A stretch of 64,000 nucleotides of DNA from Streptomyces barringtoniae (GCF_020819595.1 NZ_JAJHNP010000015.1:146014-210013); one strand, 5' to 3'; positions 53,395-62,098 are shown, counted from the first letter of the stretch. The notes: generated by a model not told the origin, from the sequence alone. Numbers and translations: made by a program.

Positions 53395-53682
53395 GTGTCG
53401 CTCGACGCCGCAGTGAAGAAGCAGATCATCGCCGAGTTCGGTACCAAGGAGGGTGACACCGGCTCCCCCGAGGTCCAGGTCGCCCTGCTCTCCCGTCGGA
53501 TCTCCGACCTGACGGAGCACCTCAAGACCCACAAGCACGACCACCACTCCCGTCGTGGCCTGCTGATCCTCGTCGGCCAGCGCCGTCGCCTGCTGCAGTA
53601 CCTGGCGAAGAAGGACATCCAGCGCTTCCGTACGCTGGTCGACCGCCTCGGCATCCGCCGCGGTGCGGCCGGCGCCAAGTAA
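53395..53682 (+). CDS. rpsO: 30S ribosomal protein S15
   Basis: 95 residues from GTG 53395. The S15 pattern IAEFGTKEGDTGSPEVQVALL, HDHHSRRGLLILVGQRRRLL and YLAKKDIQRFRTLVDRLG is complete. Binds 16S rRNA centrally in the small subunit. The 181-base leader may hold the regulatory structure common to rpsO mRNAs, not resolved here. Followed by a hairpin and pnp, the conserved rpsO-pnp arrangement. Confidence 0.97.
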   Translation: MSLDAAVKKQIIAEFGTKEGDTGSPEVQVALLSRRISDLTEHLKTHKHDHHSRRGLLILVGQRRRLLQYLAKKDIQRFRTLVDRLGIRRGAAGAK

Positions 53683-54017
53683 GACGCCGTGAAGGGAGCG
53701 GTTCCCGGCAGGACCCGGGGACCGCTCCCTTCGTCGTACGTGGGAGGTCTTCCTCGCACGGGCGGAAACGTGCGGAGTGTCACTCACGCTTTGTAGTGTG
53801 GTAGCACAACGCAGTACGCACGACACAGCACGACAACGAACGACGAGAAGCGCACCTCGCCGCCGCCGGTCCTCGGTAGTGGCCCCCGGGGGGAAGCGAG
53901 CCCCGGGTGCTTCGATCGAAGACCGGCCCGCACCAGACGGCGCGCTTCTCCACCACCGTCCCCCTGCCACACGGGCAGCCAAGGGACGAAAGACGATATG
54001 TAACGGAGAAAACGCTA
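53683..54017 (+). other. rpsO-pnp intergenic region
   Basis: 335 bases containing the 53691-53732 hairpin and then an A/C-rich leader (ACGACACAGCACGACAACGA) and GGAGAA ribosome site (54005-54010). In Streptomyces this interval is known to hold a read-through hairpin cut by RNase III and a separate pnp promoter. No small gene is supported. Confidence 0.7.
53691..53732 (+). terminator. rpsO-pnp intergenic hairpin (partial terminator / RNase III target)
   Basis: 18-bp stem with one G-T pair, arms 53691-53708 and 53715-53732, loop CAGGAC, followed by TTCGTCGT. Established knowledge for S. coelicolor and S. antibioticus: rpsO transcripts partly read through into pnp and the hairpin is processed by RNase III. 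Confidence 0.88.
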
Positions 54018-56237
54018 GTGGAGAACGAGACCCACTACGCCGAGGCCGTCATCGACAATGGCGCCTTCGGCACCCGCACGATCCGCTTCGAGACGGGCCG
54101 TCTGGCCAAGCAGGCCGCCGGCTCCGCCGTGGCGTACCTGGACGACGACACCATGGTGCTGTCGGCCACCACCGCCTCCAAGAACCCCAAGGACCAACTC
54201 GACTTCTTCCCGCTGACGGTGGACGTCGAGGAGCGCATGTACGCGGCCGGGAAGATCCCCGGTTCCTTCTTCCGCCGTGAGGGCCGTCCCTCCGAGGACG
54301 CGATCCTCACCTGTCGGCTGATCGACCGCCCGCTGCGCCCGTCCTTCAGGAAGGGCCTGCGCAACGAGATCCAGGTCGTCTGCACGGTCATGGCGCTCAA
54401 CCCCGACCACCTGTACGACGTCGTGGCGATCAACGCCGCGTCCGCGTCCACGCAGCTGGCCGGTCTGCCCTTCTCCGGCCCGATCGGCGGCGTCCGCGTC
54501 GCGCTGATCCGCGGCCAGTGGGTCGCGTTCCCGACGCACACCGAACTCGAGGACGCCGTCTTCGACATGGTGGTCGCGGGCCGCGTCCTGGAGGACGGCG
54601 ACGTCGCGATCATGATGGTCGAGGCCGAGGCGACCGACGGCACCATCAAGCTCGTCGAGGGCGGCGCCGAGGCGCCGACCGAGGAGGTCGTCGCCGCCGG
54701 CCTGGAGGCCGCCAAGCCCTTCATCAAGGTCCTGTGCCGCGCCCAGTCGGACCTCGCCGCCAAGGCCGCCAAGCCGGTCGGCGAGTTCCCGATCTTCCTG
54801 GACTACCAGGACGACGTCCTGGAGGCCCTGACCGCCGCGGTCAAGCCCGAGCTCGCCCAGGCGCTCACCATCGCCGGCAAGCAGGAGCGCGAGGCCGAGC
54901 TGGACCGCGTCAAGGGGCTCGCCGCCGAGAAGCTCCTGCCGGAGTTCGAGGGCCGCGAGAAGGAGATCTCCGCCGCGTACCGCTCGCTGACCAAGTCCCT
55001 GGTCCGTGAGCGCGTCATCAAGGAGAAGAAGCGCATCGACGGCCGCGGTGTCACCGACATCCGCACGCTGGCCGCCGAGGTCGAGGCCATCCCGCGGGTG
55101 CACGGTTCCGCGCTGTTCGAGCGTGGCGAGACCCAGATCCTGGGCGTCACCACCCTCAACATGCTCCGCATGGAGCAGCAGCTGGACACCCTCTCCCCGG
55201 TGACCCGCAAGCGCTACATGCACAACTACAACTTCCCGCCGTACTCCACCGGCGAGACCGGCCGCGTCGGCTCCCCCAAGCGCCGCGAGATCGGCCACGG
55301 CGCCCTCGCCGAGCGTGCGCTGGTGCCGGTGCTGCCCACGCGCGAGGAGTTCCCGTACGCGATCCGCCAGGTGTCCGAGGCCCTCGGCTCCAACGGCTCG
55401 ACGTCCATGGGTTCGGTCTGCGCCTCCACCATGTCGCTGCTGAACGCCGGTGTGCCGCTCAAGGCCCCGGTCGCCGGTATCGCCATGGGTCTGATCTCCC
55501 AGGAGATCGACGGCGAGACGCACTACGTCACCCTCACCGACATCCTCGGTGCGGAGGACGCCTTCGGCGACATGGACTTCAAGGTCGCCGGCACGAAGGA
55601 GTTCGTGACCGCCCTCCAGCTCGACACCAAGCTGGACGGCATCCCGGCCTCCGTCCTGGCCGCGGCCCTCAAGCAGGCCCGCGACGCCCGCCTGCACATC
55701 CTCGACGTGATGATGGAGGCCATCGACCGGCCCGACGAGATGAGCCCGCACGCCCCGCGGATCATCACCGTCAAGATCCCGGTCGACAAGATCGGCGAGG
55801 TCATCGGCCCCAAGGGCAAGATGATCAACCAGATCCAGGAGGACACGGGCGCCGAGATCACCATCGAGGACGACGGCACGATCTACATCGGTGCCGCCGA
55901 CGGCCCCTCCGCCGAGGCCGCCCGCGCCACGATCAACGGCATCGCCAACCCGACGATGCCCGAGGTCGGCGAGCGCTACCTCGGTACGGTCGTGAAGACG
56001 ACCACCTTCGGTGCGTTCGTCTCCCTGCTGCCCGGCAAGGACGGTCTGCTGCACATCTCGCAGATCCGCAAGCTGGCCGGCGGCAAGCGCGTGGAGAACG
56101 TCGAGGACGTCCTCGGCGTGGGCCAGAAGGTCCAGGTCGAGATCGCCGAGATCGACTCCCGCGGCAAGCTCTCCCTCGTTCCCGTGATCGAGGGCGAGGA
56201 AGGCAACGAGCAGGACAAGGACGACGCCGAGCAGTGA
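54018..56237 (+). CDS. pnp: Polyribonucleotide nucleotidyltransferase (PNPase)
   Basis: 739 residues from GTG 54018 (GGAGAA 7 bases upstream), the usual length in Streptomyces. Two RNase PH domains (GRPSEDAILTCRLIDRPLRP; SMGSVCASTMSLLNAGVPL) separated by a helical domain, then a KH domain (IGEVIGPKGKMINQIQEDTG) and S1 domain (GERYLGTVVKTTTFGAFVSL). It degrades RNA phosphorolytically and adds 3' tails; Streptomyces PNPase was also described as guanosine pentaphosphate synthetase I. An acidic tail (EGEEGNEQDKDDAEQ) ends it. Its stop overlaps the M16 peptidase start. Confidence 0.97.
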   Translation: MENETHYAEAVIDNGAFGTRTIRFETGRLAKQAAGSAVAYLDDDTMVLSATTASKNPKDQLDFFPLTVDVEERMYAAGKIPGSFFRREGRPSEDAILTCRLIDRPLRPSFRKGLRNEIQVVCTVMALNPDHLYDVVAINAASASTQLAGLPFSGPIGGVRVALIRGQWVAFPTHTELEDAVFDMVVAGRVLEDGDVAIMMVEAEATDGTIKLVEGGAEAPTEEVVAAGLEAAKPFIKVLCRAQSDLAAKAAKPVGEFPIFLDYQDDVLEALTAAVKPELAQALTIAGKQEREAELDRVKGLAAEKLLPEFEGREKEISAAYRSLTKSLVRERVIKEKKRIDGRGVTDIRTLAAEVEAIPRVHGSALFERGETQILGVTTLNMLRMEQQLDTLSPVTRKRYMHNYNFPPYSTGETGRVGSPKRREIGHGALAERALVPVLPTREEFPYAIRQVSEALGSNGSTSMGSVCASTMSLLNAGVPLKAPVAGIAMGLISQEIDGETHYVTLTDILGAEDAFGDMDFKVAGTKEFVTALQLDTKLDGIPASVLAAALKQARDARLHILDVMMEAIDRPDEMSPHAPRIITVKIPVDKIGEVIGPKGKMINQIQEDTGAEITIEDDGTIYIGAADGPSAEAARATINGIANPTMPEVGERYLGTVVKTTTFGAFVSLLPGKDGLLHISQIRKLAGGKRVENVEDVLGVGQKVQVEIAEIDSRGKLSLVPVIEGEEGNEQDKDDAEQ

Positions 56238-57613
56238 CGTCCCGTAGCTCCAAGGTGACGGCCCGCCCCTCTTCGGAGGCGCGGGCCGTCGCCCGTACCC
56301 AAACCCTCATCAAGGGCCACAACGGCATCGGCACGGTCCGCAAGACCACCCTCCCGGGCGGCCTGCGCATCGTCACCGAGACCCTGCCCTCGGTCCGCTC
56401 CGCGACCTTCGGCATCTGGGCGCACGTCGGCTCCCGCGACGAGACGGCGGCCCTGAACGGCGCCACGCACTACCTGGAGCACCTGCTCTTCAAGGGCACG
56501 CAGAAGCGCAGCGCGCTGGACATCTCCTCCGCCCTCGACGCCGTCGGCGGCGAGATGAACGCGTTCACGGCCAAGGAGTACACGTGCTACTACGCGCGCG
56601 TGCTCGACACCGACCTGCCGCTCGCCATCGATGTGGTCTGCGACATGCTGACCGGCTCGCTCATCCTCGAGGAGGACGTCGACGTCGAACGCGGCGCGAT
56701 CCTCGAAGAGATCGCCATGACCGAGGACGACCCGGGCGACTGTGTGCACGACCTGTTCGCGCACACCATGTTCGGCGACAACGCCCTCGGCCGCCCGGTC
56801 CTCGGCTCGGTCGACACGGTCAACGCCCTCACCGCCGACCGCATCCGCCGCTTCTACAAGAAGCACTACGACCCCACCCACCTGGTGGTCGCCTGCGCCG
56901 GCAACATCGACCACAACAAGGTCGTACGACAGGTCCGCGCGGCCTTCGAGAAGGCGGGCGCCTTCAAGAACCCGGACGCACGGCCGGTCGGCCCGCGCGA
57001 CGGCAGCCGTACGATCCGCACCTCCGGCAAGGTCGAGCTGCTCGGCCGCAAGACCGAGCAGGCGCACGTCGTCCTCGGCATGCCCGGCCTCGCCCGCGCC
57101 GACGACCGCCGCTGGGCCATGGGCGTGCTCAACACCGCCCTCGGCGGCGGCATGTCCTCCCGCCTCTTCCAGGAGGTCCGGGAGAAGCGCGGTCTGGCCT
57201 ACAGCGTGTACTCGTACACCTCTGGCTTCGCCGACTGCGGCCTGTTCGGCGTGTACGCCGGCTGCCGGCCGAGCCAGGTGCACGACGTGCTGAAGCTCTG
57301 CCGCGACGAACTCGACCACGTCGCGGTCAACGGCCTGACCGAAGACGAGATCGCCCGCGCCATCGGCCAGTTGCAGGGCTCCACCGTCCTCGGCCTGGAG
57401 GACACCGGGGCGCTGATGAACCGCATCGGCAAGAGCGAGCTGTGCTGGGGCGAGCAGATGTCCGTCGACGACATGCTGGACCGGATAGCAGCGGTCACCC
57501 CGGACGAGGTCCGCTCGGTCGCCCGCGACATCCTGGGACAGCGCCCGTCGCTGTCGGTCATCGGCCCGCTCAAGGACAAGCAGGCCGCGCGGCTGCACGA
57601 CGCCGTCGCCTAG
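56234..57613 (+). CDS. M16 family zinc metallopeptidase
   Basis: 459 residues from GTG 56234, overlapping the pnp TGA by 4 bases. Inverted zinc motif HYLEH (HxxEH) in GATHYLEHLLFKGT, with the distal Glu region EEDVDVERGAILEEIAM. C-terminal half: inactive M16 domain with MLGGGMSSRLFQEVREKRGL-type sequence (ALGGGMSSRLFQ, REKRGLAYSVYSY). Family members are processing peptidases. The pnp-M16 pairing is conserved in actinobacteria; coupling suggests coexpression, the reason for which is unknown. Substrate unknown; probably cytoplasmic. Confidence 0.93.
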   Translation: MTSRSSKVTARPSSEARAVARTQTLIKGHNGIGTVRKTTLPGGLRIVTETLPSVRSATFGIWAHVGSRDETAALNGATHYLEHLLFKGTQKRSALDISSALDAVGGEMNAFTAKEYTCYYARVLDTDLPLAIDVVCDMLTGSLILEEDVDVERGAILEEIAMTEDDPGDCVHDLFAHTMFGDNALGRPVLGSVDTVNALTADRIRRFYKKHYDPTHLVVACAGNIDHNKVVRQVRAAFEKAGAFKNPDARPVGPRDGSRTIRTSGKVELLGRKTEQAHVVLGMPGLARADDRRWAMGVLNTALGGGMSSRLFQEVREKRGLAYSVYSYTSGFADCGLFGVYAGCRPSQVHDVLKLCRDELDHVAVNGLTEDEIARAIGQLQGSTVLGLEDTGALMNRIGKSELCWGEQMSVDDMLDRIAAVTPDEVRSVARDILGQRPSLSVIGPLKDKQAARLHDAVA

Positions 57614-57646
57614 TCACCTCCCGGTCACTCCCTAAGGAAGCAAGAG

Positions 57647-58399
57647 ATGAGCAAGCTGCGCGTGGCGGTCCTCGGTGCCAGGGGCCGGATCGGCTCCGAG
57701 GCGGTCAGGGCGGTCGAGGCCGCCGAGGACATGGAGCTGGTCGCCGCCCTCGGCCGGGGCGACAAGCTCCAGACCCTGGCGGAGACCGGCGCCCAGGTCG
57801 CCGTGGAGCTGACCACCCCCGACTCCGTCATGGACAACCTCGACTTCTGCGTGCACCACGGCATCCACGCGGTCGTCGGCACGACCGGCTGGACCGAGGA
57901 GCGCCTCGCGCAGCTGACGGGCTGGCTTGCGGAGTCCCCGGAGACCGGCGTGCTCATCGCGCCGAACTTCTCCATCGGCGCCGTCCTGACGATGAAGTTC
58001 GCGCAGATCGCCGCGCCGTACTTCGAGTCGGTCGAGGTCGTCGAGCTGCACCACCCGAAGAAGGTGGACGCGCCGAGCGGTACGGCCACGCGCACGGCCC
58101 AGCTCATCGCCGAGGCCCGCCGGGCGGCCGGTACGGCCCCGGCGCCGGACGCCACGGTGACGGCCCTGGACGGCGCGCGGGGCGCCAGTGTCGACGGCAT
58201 CCCGGTCCACGCCGTCCGCCTGCGCGGCCTCCTGGCCCACCAGGAGGTGCTGCTCGGCGGCGAGGGCGAGACCCTCACCATCCGTCACGACTCCCTGCAC
58301 CACAGCAGCTTCATGCCGGGCATCCTGCTCGGCGCCCGCCGCGTGGTGACCACTCCCGGCCTCACCTTCGGCCTGGAGCACTTCCTGGACCTGAGCTGA
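57647..58399 (+). CDS. dapB: 4-hydroxy-tetrahydrodipicolinate reductase
   Basis: 250 residues. The NAD(P)H-binding motif near the N-terminus reads VLGARGRIGSEAV; the substrate-binding signature is ELHHPKKVDAPSGTA, with VHAVRLRGLLAHQEV and TIRHDSLHHSSF following. Catalyses the second step of lysine/diaminopimelate synthesis, using the product of DapA, whose gene is 2.6 kb downstream. Starts 33 bases after the M16 peptidase, ribosome site AAGGAAG. Confidence 0.96.
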   Translation: MSKLRVAVLGARGRIGSEAVRAVEAAEDMELVAALGRGDKLQTLAETGAQVAVELTTPDSVMDNLDFCVHHGIHAVVGTTGWTEERLAQLTGWLAESPETGVLIAPNFSIGAVLTMKFAQIAAPYFESVEVVELHHPKKVDAPSGTATRTAQLIAEARRAAGTAPAPDATVTALDGARGASVDGIPVHAVRLRGLLAHQEVLLGGEGETLTIRHDSLHHSSFMPGILLGARRVVTTPGLTFGLEHFLDLS

Positions 58400-58412
58400 G
58401 ACAGACCCTCCG

Positions 58413-58865
58413 ATGCGCGCGAAGATCACCTACCTCGTCACGGCCGCCGTCCTGGTCTTCTACTTCGTCCTGGTCGGCAGCCGCGGCGTCATGTTCATCC
58501 AGTCCGGTACGGCCATCACCGTCACCTTCGGGGTCGCGGTGCTGATCCTGCCGGTCATCGGCCTGTGGTTCCTGTGGAAGAACACCCAGTTCGTCCGCAG
58601 GGCCAACGCCCTGGCCGCCGAGCTCGACGCCGAGGGCGGCCTGCCGGTCGACGAGCTGAAACGCCTGCCCAGCGGCCGGATCGACCGCGACTCGGCCGAC
58701 GAGGTCTTCGCCAAGCGCAAGGCCGAGACCGAGACGTCCCCCGACGATTGGCGCTGCTGGTTCCGGCTCGCCGTCGCCTACCACGACGCCCGCGACACCC
58801 CCCGCGCCCGCAAGGCGATGCAGCGGGCCATCGCCCTGCACGACGGCAAACCGGTCGAGGCCTGA
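58413..58865 (+). CDS. Conserved membrane protein with TPR-like tail
   Basis: 150 residues. Two membrane segments (ITYLVTAAVLVFYFVLVG and VTFGVAVLILPVIGLWFLW), then a cytoplasmic helical part ending in a tetratricopeptide-like unit (WRCWFRLAVAYHDARDTPRA, RKAMQRAIALH). Function unknown. It lies 13 bases after dapB on the same strand and is conserved there in Streptomyces, so it is likely cotranscribed. A small hairpin (58910-58929) follows. Confidence 0.85.
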   Translation: MRAKITYLVTAAVLVFYFVLVGSRGVMFIQSGTAITVTFGVAVLILPVIGLWFLWKNTQFVRRANALAAELDAEGGLPVDELKRLPSGRIDRDSADEVFAKRKAETETSPDDWRCWFRLAVAYHDARDTPRARKAMQRAIALHDGKPVEA

Positions 58866-58909
58866 TGCGCCACTACGGGGCGCTCTCGCCGTCGTAGCCC
58901 GCGGGCAGT

Positions 58910-58929
58910 CGTGCCGCCGGGGCGGCACG
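58910..58929. terminator. Small hairpin between the convergent membrane-protein genes
   Basis: CGTGCCGCC (58910-58918) and GGCGGCACG (58921-58929), giving an 8-bp stem and 4-base loop. Located 45 bases after the TPR-like membrane-protein stop. Confidence 0.55.
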
Positions 58930-59006
58930 GGTGGCGCAGGCAGCAGCTCGCAGCGAGCAGCGCCCGACCTCACCCCGGCCCGCACCGGCACAGGGCGCCG
59001 TTCGGG

Positions 59007-59567
59007 TCAGCCGCGCCCGCCCCCGTACTCCGCCGCCCACGCCTCCACCGTGTCCGCCGCCCGGTCGAACGCGGCCGGGCGGCCCAGGAAGTCCAGGGTG
59101 TGCGTGGTCAGCAGCGGGGGCGTGTCCTCGGCCGACCGGTCCCCGCGCACGAGCGCCAGCGCCTGCCCCTGCACCGTCCGGGGCAGCCCCAGCCAGCGCA
59201 CCGGCCGCTGCACCGTCCGCACCGAGAGCACCCGCGCCCACGGCACCGTACGCGTCACCAGGAAGCCGACGTGGCGCAGCCCGCGCCCGCTCACCCACAC
59301 GCCCATGCGCAGCAGCCGCAGGGCACCGGCGATGACCACGAGCCCCGCGGCGAGGATCGCGCCGGCGGAGGACACCGAGCCGGTCACGGCGATGAGCACC
59401 GCGGAGAACAGCACGAAGGAGGCGAGCAGCAGCACCAGCGCCGCCAGACCCACACGCCAGGGGCCGGGACGGTAGGGGCGCCGCCAGCGCTCCCGGTCGT
59501 CGTACGGCAGCGCGCTCTCGGATGCGGCCTCGAACGTGCGGTCGGCCGTCAGGAAGGACAGGGGCAC
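59007..59567 (-). CDS. Membrane protein with PH-like (bPH2-type) domain
   Basis: 186 residues. Two membrane segments (about 40-85: VGLAALVLLLASFVLFSAVL, AILAAGLVVIAGALRLL) precede a beta-rich part (GVWVSGRGLRHVGFLVTRTV, PWARVLSVRTVQRPVRWLG) with the Trp-Ser-x-V pattern of bacterial PH-like domains. Such proteins are common in actinobacteria; role unknown. It converges on the dapB group and is separated from the next minus-strand gene by about 90 bases. Confidence 0.8.
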   Translation of the reverse strand: MPLSFLTADRTFEAASESALPYDDRERWRRPYRPGPWRVGLAALVLLLASFVLFSAVLIAVTGSVSSAGAILAAGLVVIAGALRLLRMGVWVSGRGLRHVGFLVTRTVPWARVLSVRTVQRPVRWLGLPRTVQGQALALVRGDRSAEDTPPLLTTHTLDFLGRPAAFDRAADTVEAWAAEYGGGRG

Positions 59568-59657
59568 GGCTGGTCCTCATTCGCATGCGTGCGTGGGCTG
59601 TGCCCGGTGAGGTTATCGGCCGGTGTTCGCGCCCACCACCCTGGGCGGCCGGAAGAG

Positions 59658-59894
59658 TCAGTGCCCCTGCGAGGCCTGGGACTGCTGCGTCGGCGTGCTC
59701 GACGGCGTGGACATCGCCGGCATACCGAGGATCAGGGCTCCCGCCAGCCCGGCGACGAGGGTGAGCCCCAGCAGCCAGTGCCCGGCTCTCTCCCCGAAGG
59801 AGGCCCGCGGACGGGGCGGGGGAGTGACATTGCTGCGGAACCTGTCCGCCTCGGCCAGGAAGGCGAAGGGTACGGGCTCGCGCCGACGGAACAT
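59658..59894 (-). CDS. Small membrane protein, function unknown
   Basis: 78 residues from ATG 59894. A basic N-terminus (MFRRREPVPFAFLAEADRFR) is followed by a Pro-rich stretch, one membrane segment (HWLLGLTLVAGLAGALILGM) and a polar Ser/Gln tail (STPTQQSQASQGH). The ribosome site AAGGAGAC is strong (bases 59902-59909 read on the minus strand), supporting a real gene. Divergent from thyX. No family recognised. Confidence 0.72.
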   Translation of the reverse strand: MFRRREPVPFAFLAEADRFRSNVTPPPRPRASFGERAGHWLLGLTLVAGLAGALILGMPAMSTPSSTPTQQSQASQGH

Positions 59895-59977
59895 CGCGGT
59901 ACGTCTCCTTTCAGGTCGAACGAGTGGGCTTCACCGGTACAGACGCTCGAGTGACGCAAAAGGTGCCCATGTCGGAA

Positions 59978-59997
59978 AAAATCCGTGGCGGGATTTT
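59978..59997. repeat. AT-rich inverted repeat between the small membrane protein gene and thyX
   Basis: AAAATCC (59978-59984), loop GTGGCG, GGATTTT (59991-59997). Stands out by its A/T flanks. Could be an operator or a weak terminator in the divergent region upstream of thyX. Confidence 0.5.
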
Positions 59998-60081
59998 GAG
60001 GACGGGCAGCGCCGTGGCCCGGGCGGGTTCCCCGTAAGGTGGGCGCGAACCACAGCTGTGATGGGAAGGACCCCAACCCCC

Positions 60082-60810
60082 GTGACCACCCCCGAGTCGC
60101 TCACGTTCCGCAGTGACGTCACCGTCGAGCTGGTGAAGTCCAGTGCTTCGGACGCCGACGTCCTCTTCGCCGCGCGGGTCTCCACCGCCGGCGAGCAGTC
60201 CCTGGACGAGCTGAAGAAGGACCCCGAGCGCTCCAAGGGGCTGATCAACTTCCTGATGCGCGACCGGCACGGCAGCCCGTTCGAGCACAACTCGATGACG
60301 TTCTTCGTCAGCGCCCCGATCTTCGTCTTCCGCGAGTTCATGAGGCACCGCGTCGGCTGGTCCTACAACGAGGAGTCCGGCCGCTACCGGGAGCTCGAGC
60401 CGGTCTTCTACGTCCCCGGCGCCGACCGCAAGCTCGTGCAGGAGGGCCGCCCCGGCAAGTACGTCTTCGTCGAGGGCACCCCGACCCAGCACGAGGCGGT
60501 CACCAGCACGCTGCGGGAGTCGTACGAGCAGGCGTACGCGGCCTACCAGAAGATGCTCGCCGAGGGCATCGCCCGCGAGGTCGCCCGCGCGGCCCTCCCC
60601 GTGGGCCTCTACTCCTCGATGTACGCCACCTGCAACGCCCGCTCCCTGATGCACTTCCTGGGCCTGCGCACCCAGCACGAGCTGGCCAAGGTGCCGTCCT
60701 TCCCGCAGCGGGAGATCGAGATGGTCGGCGAGAAGATGGAGGCGGAGTGGGCCAAGCTCATGCCGCTGACGCACGCCGCCTTCAACGCGAACGGGCGCGT
60801 GGCGCCGTAA
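60082..60810 (+). CDS. thyX: Flavin-dependent thymidylate synthase
   Basis: 242 residues from GTG 60082 (AAGGA 11 bases upstream); ATG 60061 is in frame but lacks a ribosome site. The ThyX motif RHR-x8-S is at Arg88-His89-Arg90 to Ser99 (RHRVGWSYNEES). Makes dTMP from dUMP with FAD and methylene-tetrahydrofolate, replacing ThyA. The C-terminal part (SLMHFLGLRTQHEL) holds the flavin-binding Arg and Gln. Lies between a divergent small gene and dapA; the 238-base gap after it includes a promoter and hairpin. Confidence 0.96.
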   Translation: MTTPESLTFRSDVTVELVKSSASDADVLFAARVSTAGEQSLDELKKDPERSKGLINFLMRDRHGSPFEHNSMTFFVSAPIFVFREFMRHRVGWSYNEESGRYRELEPVFYVPGADRKLVQEGRPGKYVFVEGTPTQHEAVTSTLRESYEQAYAAYQKMLAEGIAREVARAALPVGLYSSMYATCNARSLMHFLGLRTQHELAKVPSFPQREIEMVGEKMEAEWAKLMPLTHAAFNANGRVAP

Positions 60811-60896
60811 AAGCGCGCGGTCGCGTAAAAAGGCCTACGAAGCCCTGTTCCCCCATCAGGAACGGATGTACGGATCAGCCTCGCGAAGTGTCCGTA

Positions 60897-60926
60897 TTGC
60901 GGCATTTGGAGAAGTTCATCTAGCCT
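60897..60926 (+). promoter_or_regulatory. Candidate dapA promoter
   Basis: TTGCGG (60897-60902) and TAGCCT (60921-60926) with 18 bases between; predicted start about 60933, just before the hairpin at 60938. Streptomyces-type vegetative promoter by appearance. Confidence 0.45.
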
Positions 60927-60937
60927 GATCAAACGGA

Positions 60938-60975
60938 CCCGGCACTGCTTGAACCCCCGAGCAGGCAGTGCCGGG
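60938..60975 (+). promoter_or_regulatory. Hairpin at the predicted 5' end of the dapA transcript
   Basis: Perfect 11-bp arms 60938-60948 and 60965-60975 with a 16-base loop. If the upstream promoter is used, the mRNA would begin with this stem, which could stabilise it; alternatively it is the thyX terminator. Confidence 0.5.
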
Positions 60976-61048
60976 CTCCGCATTTGTCCTGACTTTCCCG
61001 ACCCCCCGAGGGCAGACCGCACAGGGAGCACCGAGTAGCGTGTTACCC

Positions 61049-61948
61049 ATGGCTCCGACCTCGACTCCGCAGACCCCCTTCGGGCGGGTCCTCACCGCCA
61101 TGGTCACGCCCTTCACGGCGGACGGCGCACTCGACCTCGACGGCGCGCAGCGGCTCGCCGCCCACCTGGTGGACGCAGGCAACGACGGCCTGATCATCAA
61201 TGGCACCACCGGCGAGTCCCCCACCACCAGTGACGCGGAGAAATCGGACCTCGTACGAGCCGTCCTGGAGGCCGTCGGCGACCGCGCCCACGTCGTCGCC
61301 GGCGTCGGCACGAACGACACCCACCACAGCATCGAGCTGGCCCGCGAGGCCGAGCGCATCGGCGCCCACGGCCTCCTCGTCGTCACGCCGTACTACAACA
61401 AGCCCCCGCAGGAGGGCCTGTACCGGCACTTCACGGCCGTCGCCGACACCACCGGCCTGCCGGTCATGCTCTACGACATCCCCGGCCGCAGCGGCGTCCC
61501 GATCAACAGCGAGACCCTCGTCCGGCTCGCCGAGCACCCGCGTATCGTCGCCAACAAGGACGCCAAGGGCGACCTCGGCCGCGCCAGCTGGGCCATCGCC
61601 CAGTCCGGCCTGGCCTGGTACTCCGGCGACGACATGCTGAACCTCCCGCTGCTCTCCGTGGGGGCGGTCGGCTTCGTCTCGGTCGTCGGCCACCTGGTCA
61701 CCCCCGACCTGCGCGCCCTGGTCGACGCGTACGTCTCCGGTGACGTCGTCAAGGCCACCGAGATCCACCAGAAGCTGCTCCCGGTCTACACCGGCATGTT
61801 CCGCACCCAGGGCGTCATGACCACCAAGGCCGCGCTCGCCCTCCAGGGACTGCCCGCAGGCCCGCTGCGCTCGCCCATGGTCGAGTGCTCGCCCGAGGAG
61901 ATCGCCCAGCTCAAGATCGATCTTGCCGCCGGCGGGGTACAGCTCTGA
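61049..61948 (+). CDS. dapA: 4-hydroxy-tetrahydrodipicolinate synthase
   Basis: 299 residues from ATG 61049. Condenses pyruvate with aspartate semialdehyde in lysine/diaminopimelate synthesis. The Schiff-base lysine lies in VANKDAKGDLG; the pyruvate-binding GTTGESPT and catalytic Tyr in TPYYNKPPQEGLYRHF are present. A GTG at 61040 is in frame and nearer to GGGAG but would add Val-Leu-Pro with a rare TTA codon; ATG is preferred. Functions directly upstream of DapB in the pathway. Confidence 0.96.
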   Translation: MAPTSTPQTPFGRVLTAMVTPFTADGALDLDGAQRLAAHLVDAGNDGLIINGTTGESPTTSDAEKSDLVRAVLEAVGDRAHVVAGVGTNDTHHSIELAREAERIGAHGLLVVTPYYNKPPQEGLYRHFTAVADTTGLPVMLYDIPGRSGVPINSETLVRLAEHPRIVANKDAKGDLGRASWAIAQSGLAWYSGDDMLNLPLLSVGAVGFVSVVGHLVTPDLRALVDAYVSGDVVKATEIHQKLLPVYTGMFRTQGVMTTKAALALQGLPAGPLRSPMVECSPEEIAQLKIDLAAGGVQL

Positions 61949-61976
61949 CAACAGACTTGGCAGCACACGGGCTTCA

Positions 61977-62009
61977 CAACTGAAGAGCAACTGAAGAACA
62001 ACAGAAGAG
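61977..62009 (+). repeat. Three tandem 11-mers in the rnj leader
   Basis: CAACTGAAGAG (61977-61987), CAACTGAAGAA (61988-61998), CAACAGAAGAG (61999-62009): an A-rich, purine-rich triplicate, odd in a genome this GC-rich. It lies 28 bases after dapA and about 105 before the RNase J start. Confidence 0.8.
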
Positions 62010-62063
62010 GCGGGCCACCGGTGCCCGCACCCCACAACGACAACTGCTTCTGCACGAACGTCT

Positions 62064-62098
62064 CACGCGCCACGTGCCCGACCGGTACGTGGCGCGTG
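62064..62098 (+). promoter_or_regulatory. Hairpin in front of the RNase J ribosome site
   Basis: Perfect 12-bp arms 62064-62075 and 62087-62098 with an 11-base loop. The ribosome site GAGGAGAG (62103-62110) starts 5 bases after it and TTG is at 62115. Either the dapA terminator or an mRNA leader structure controlling rnj. Confidence 0.65.

Noticed and set aside
60061..60081. ATG 60061 as thyX start
   Set aside because: No ribosome site before it; GTG 60082 has AAGGA upstream and matches the expected protein length.
61040..61051. GTG start for dapA that would include a TTA (bldA-dependent) codon
   Set aside because: The dapA family N-terminus fits ATG 61049; a lysine-biosynthesis gene under bldA control would be unexpected. 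Left as unlikely.
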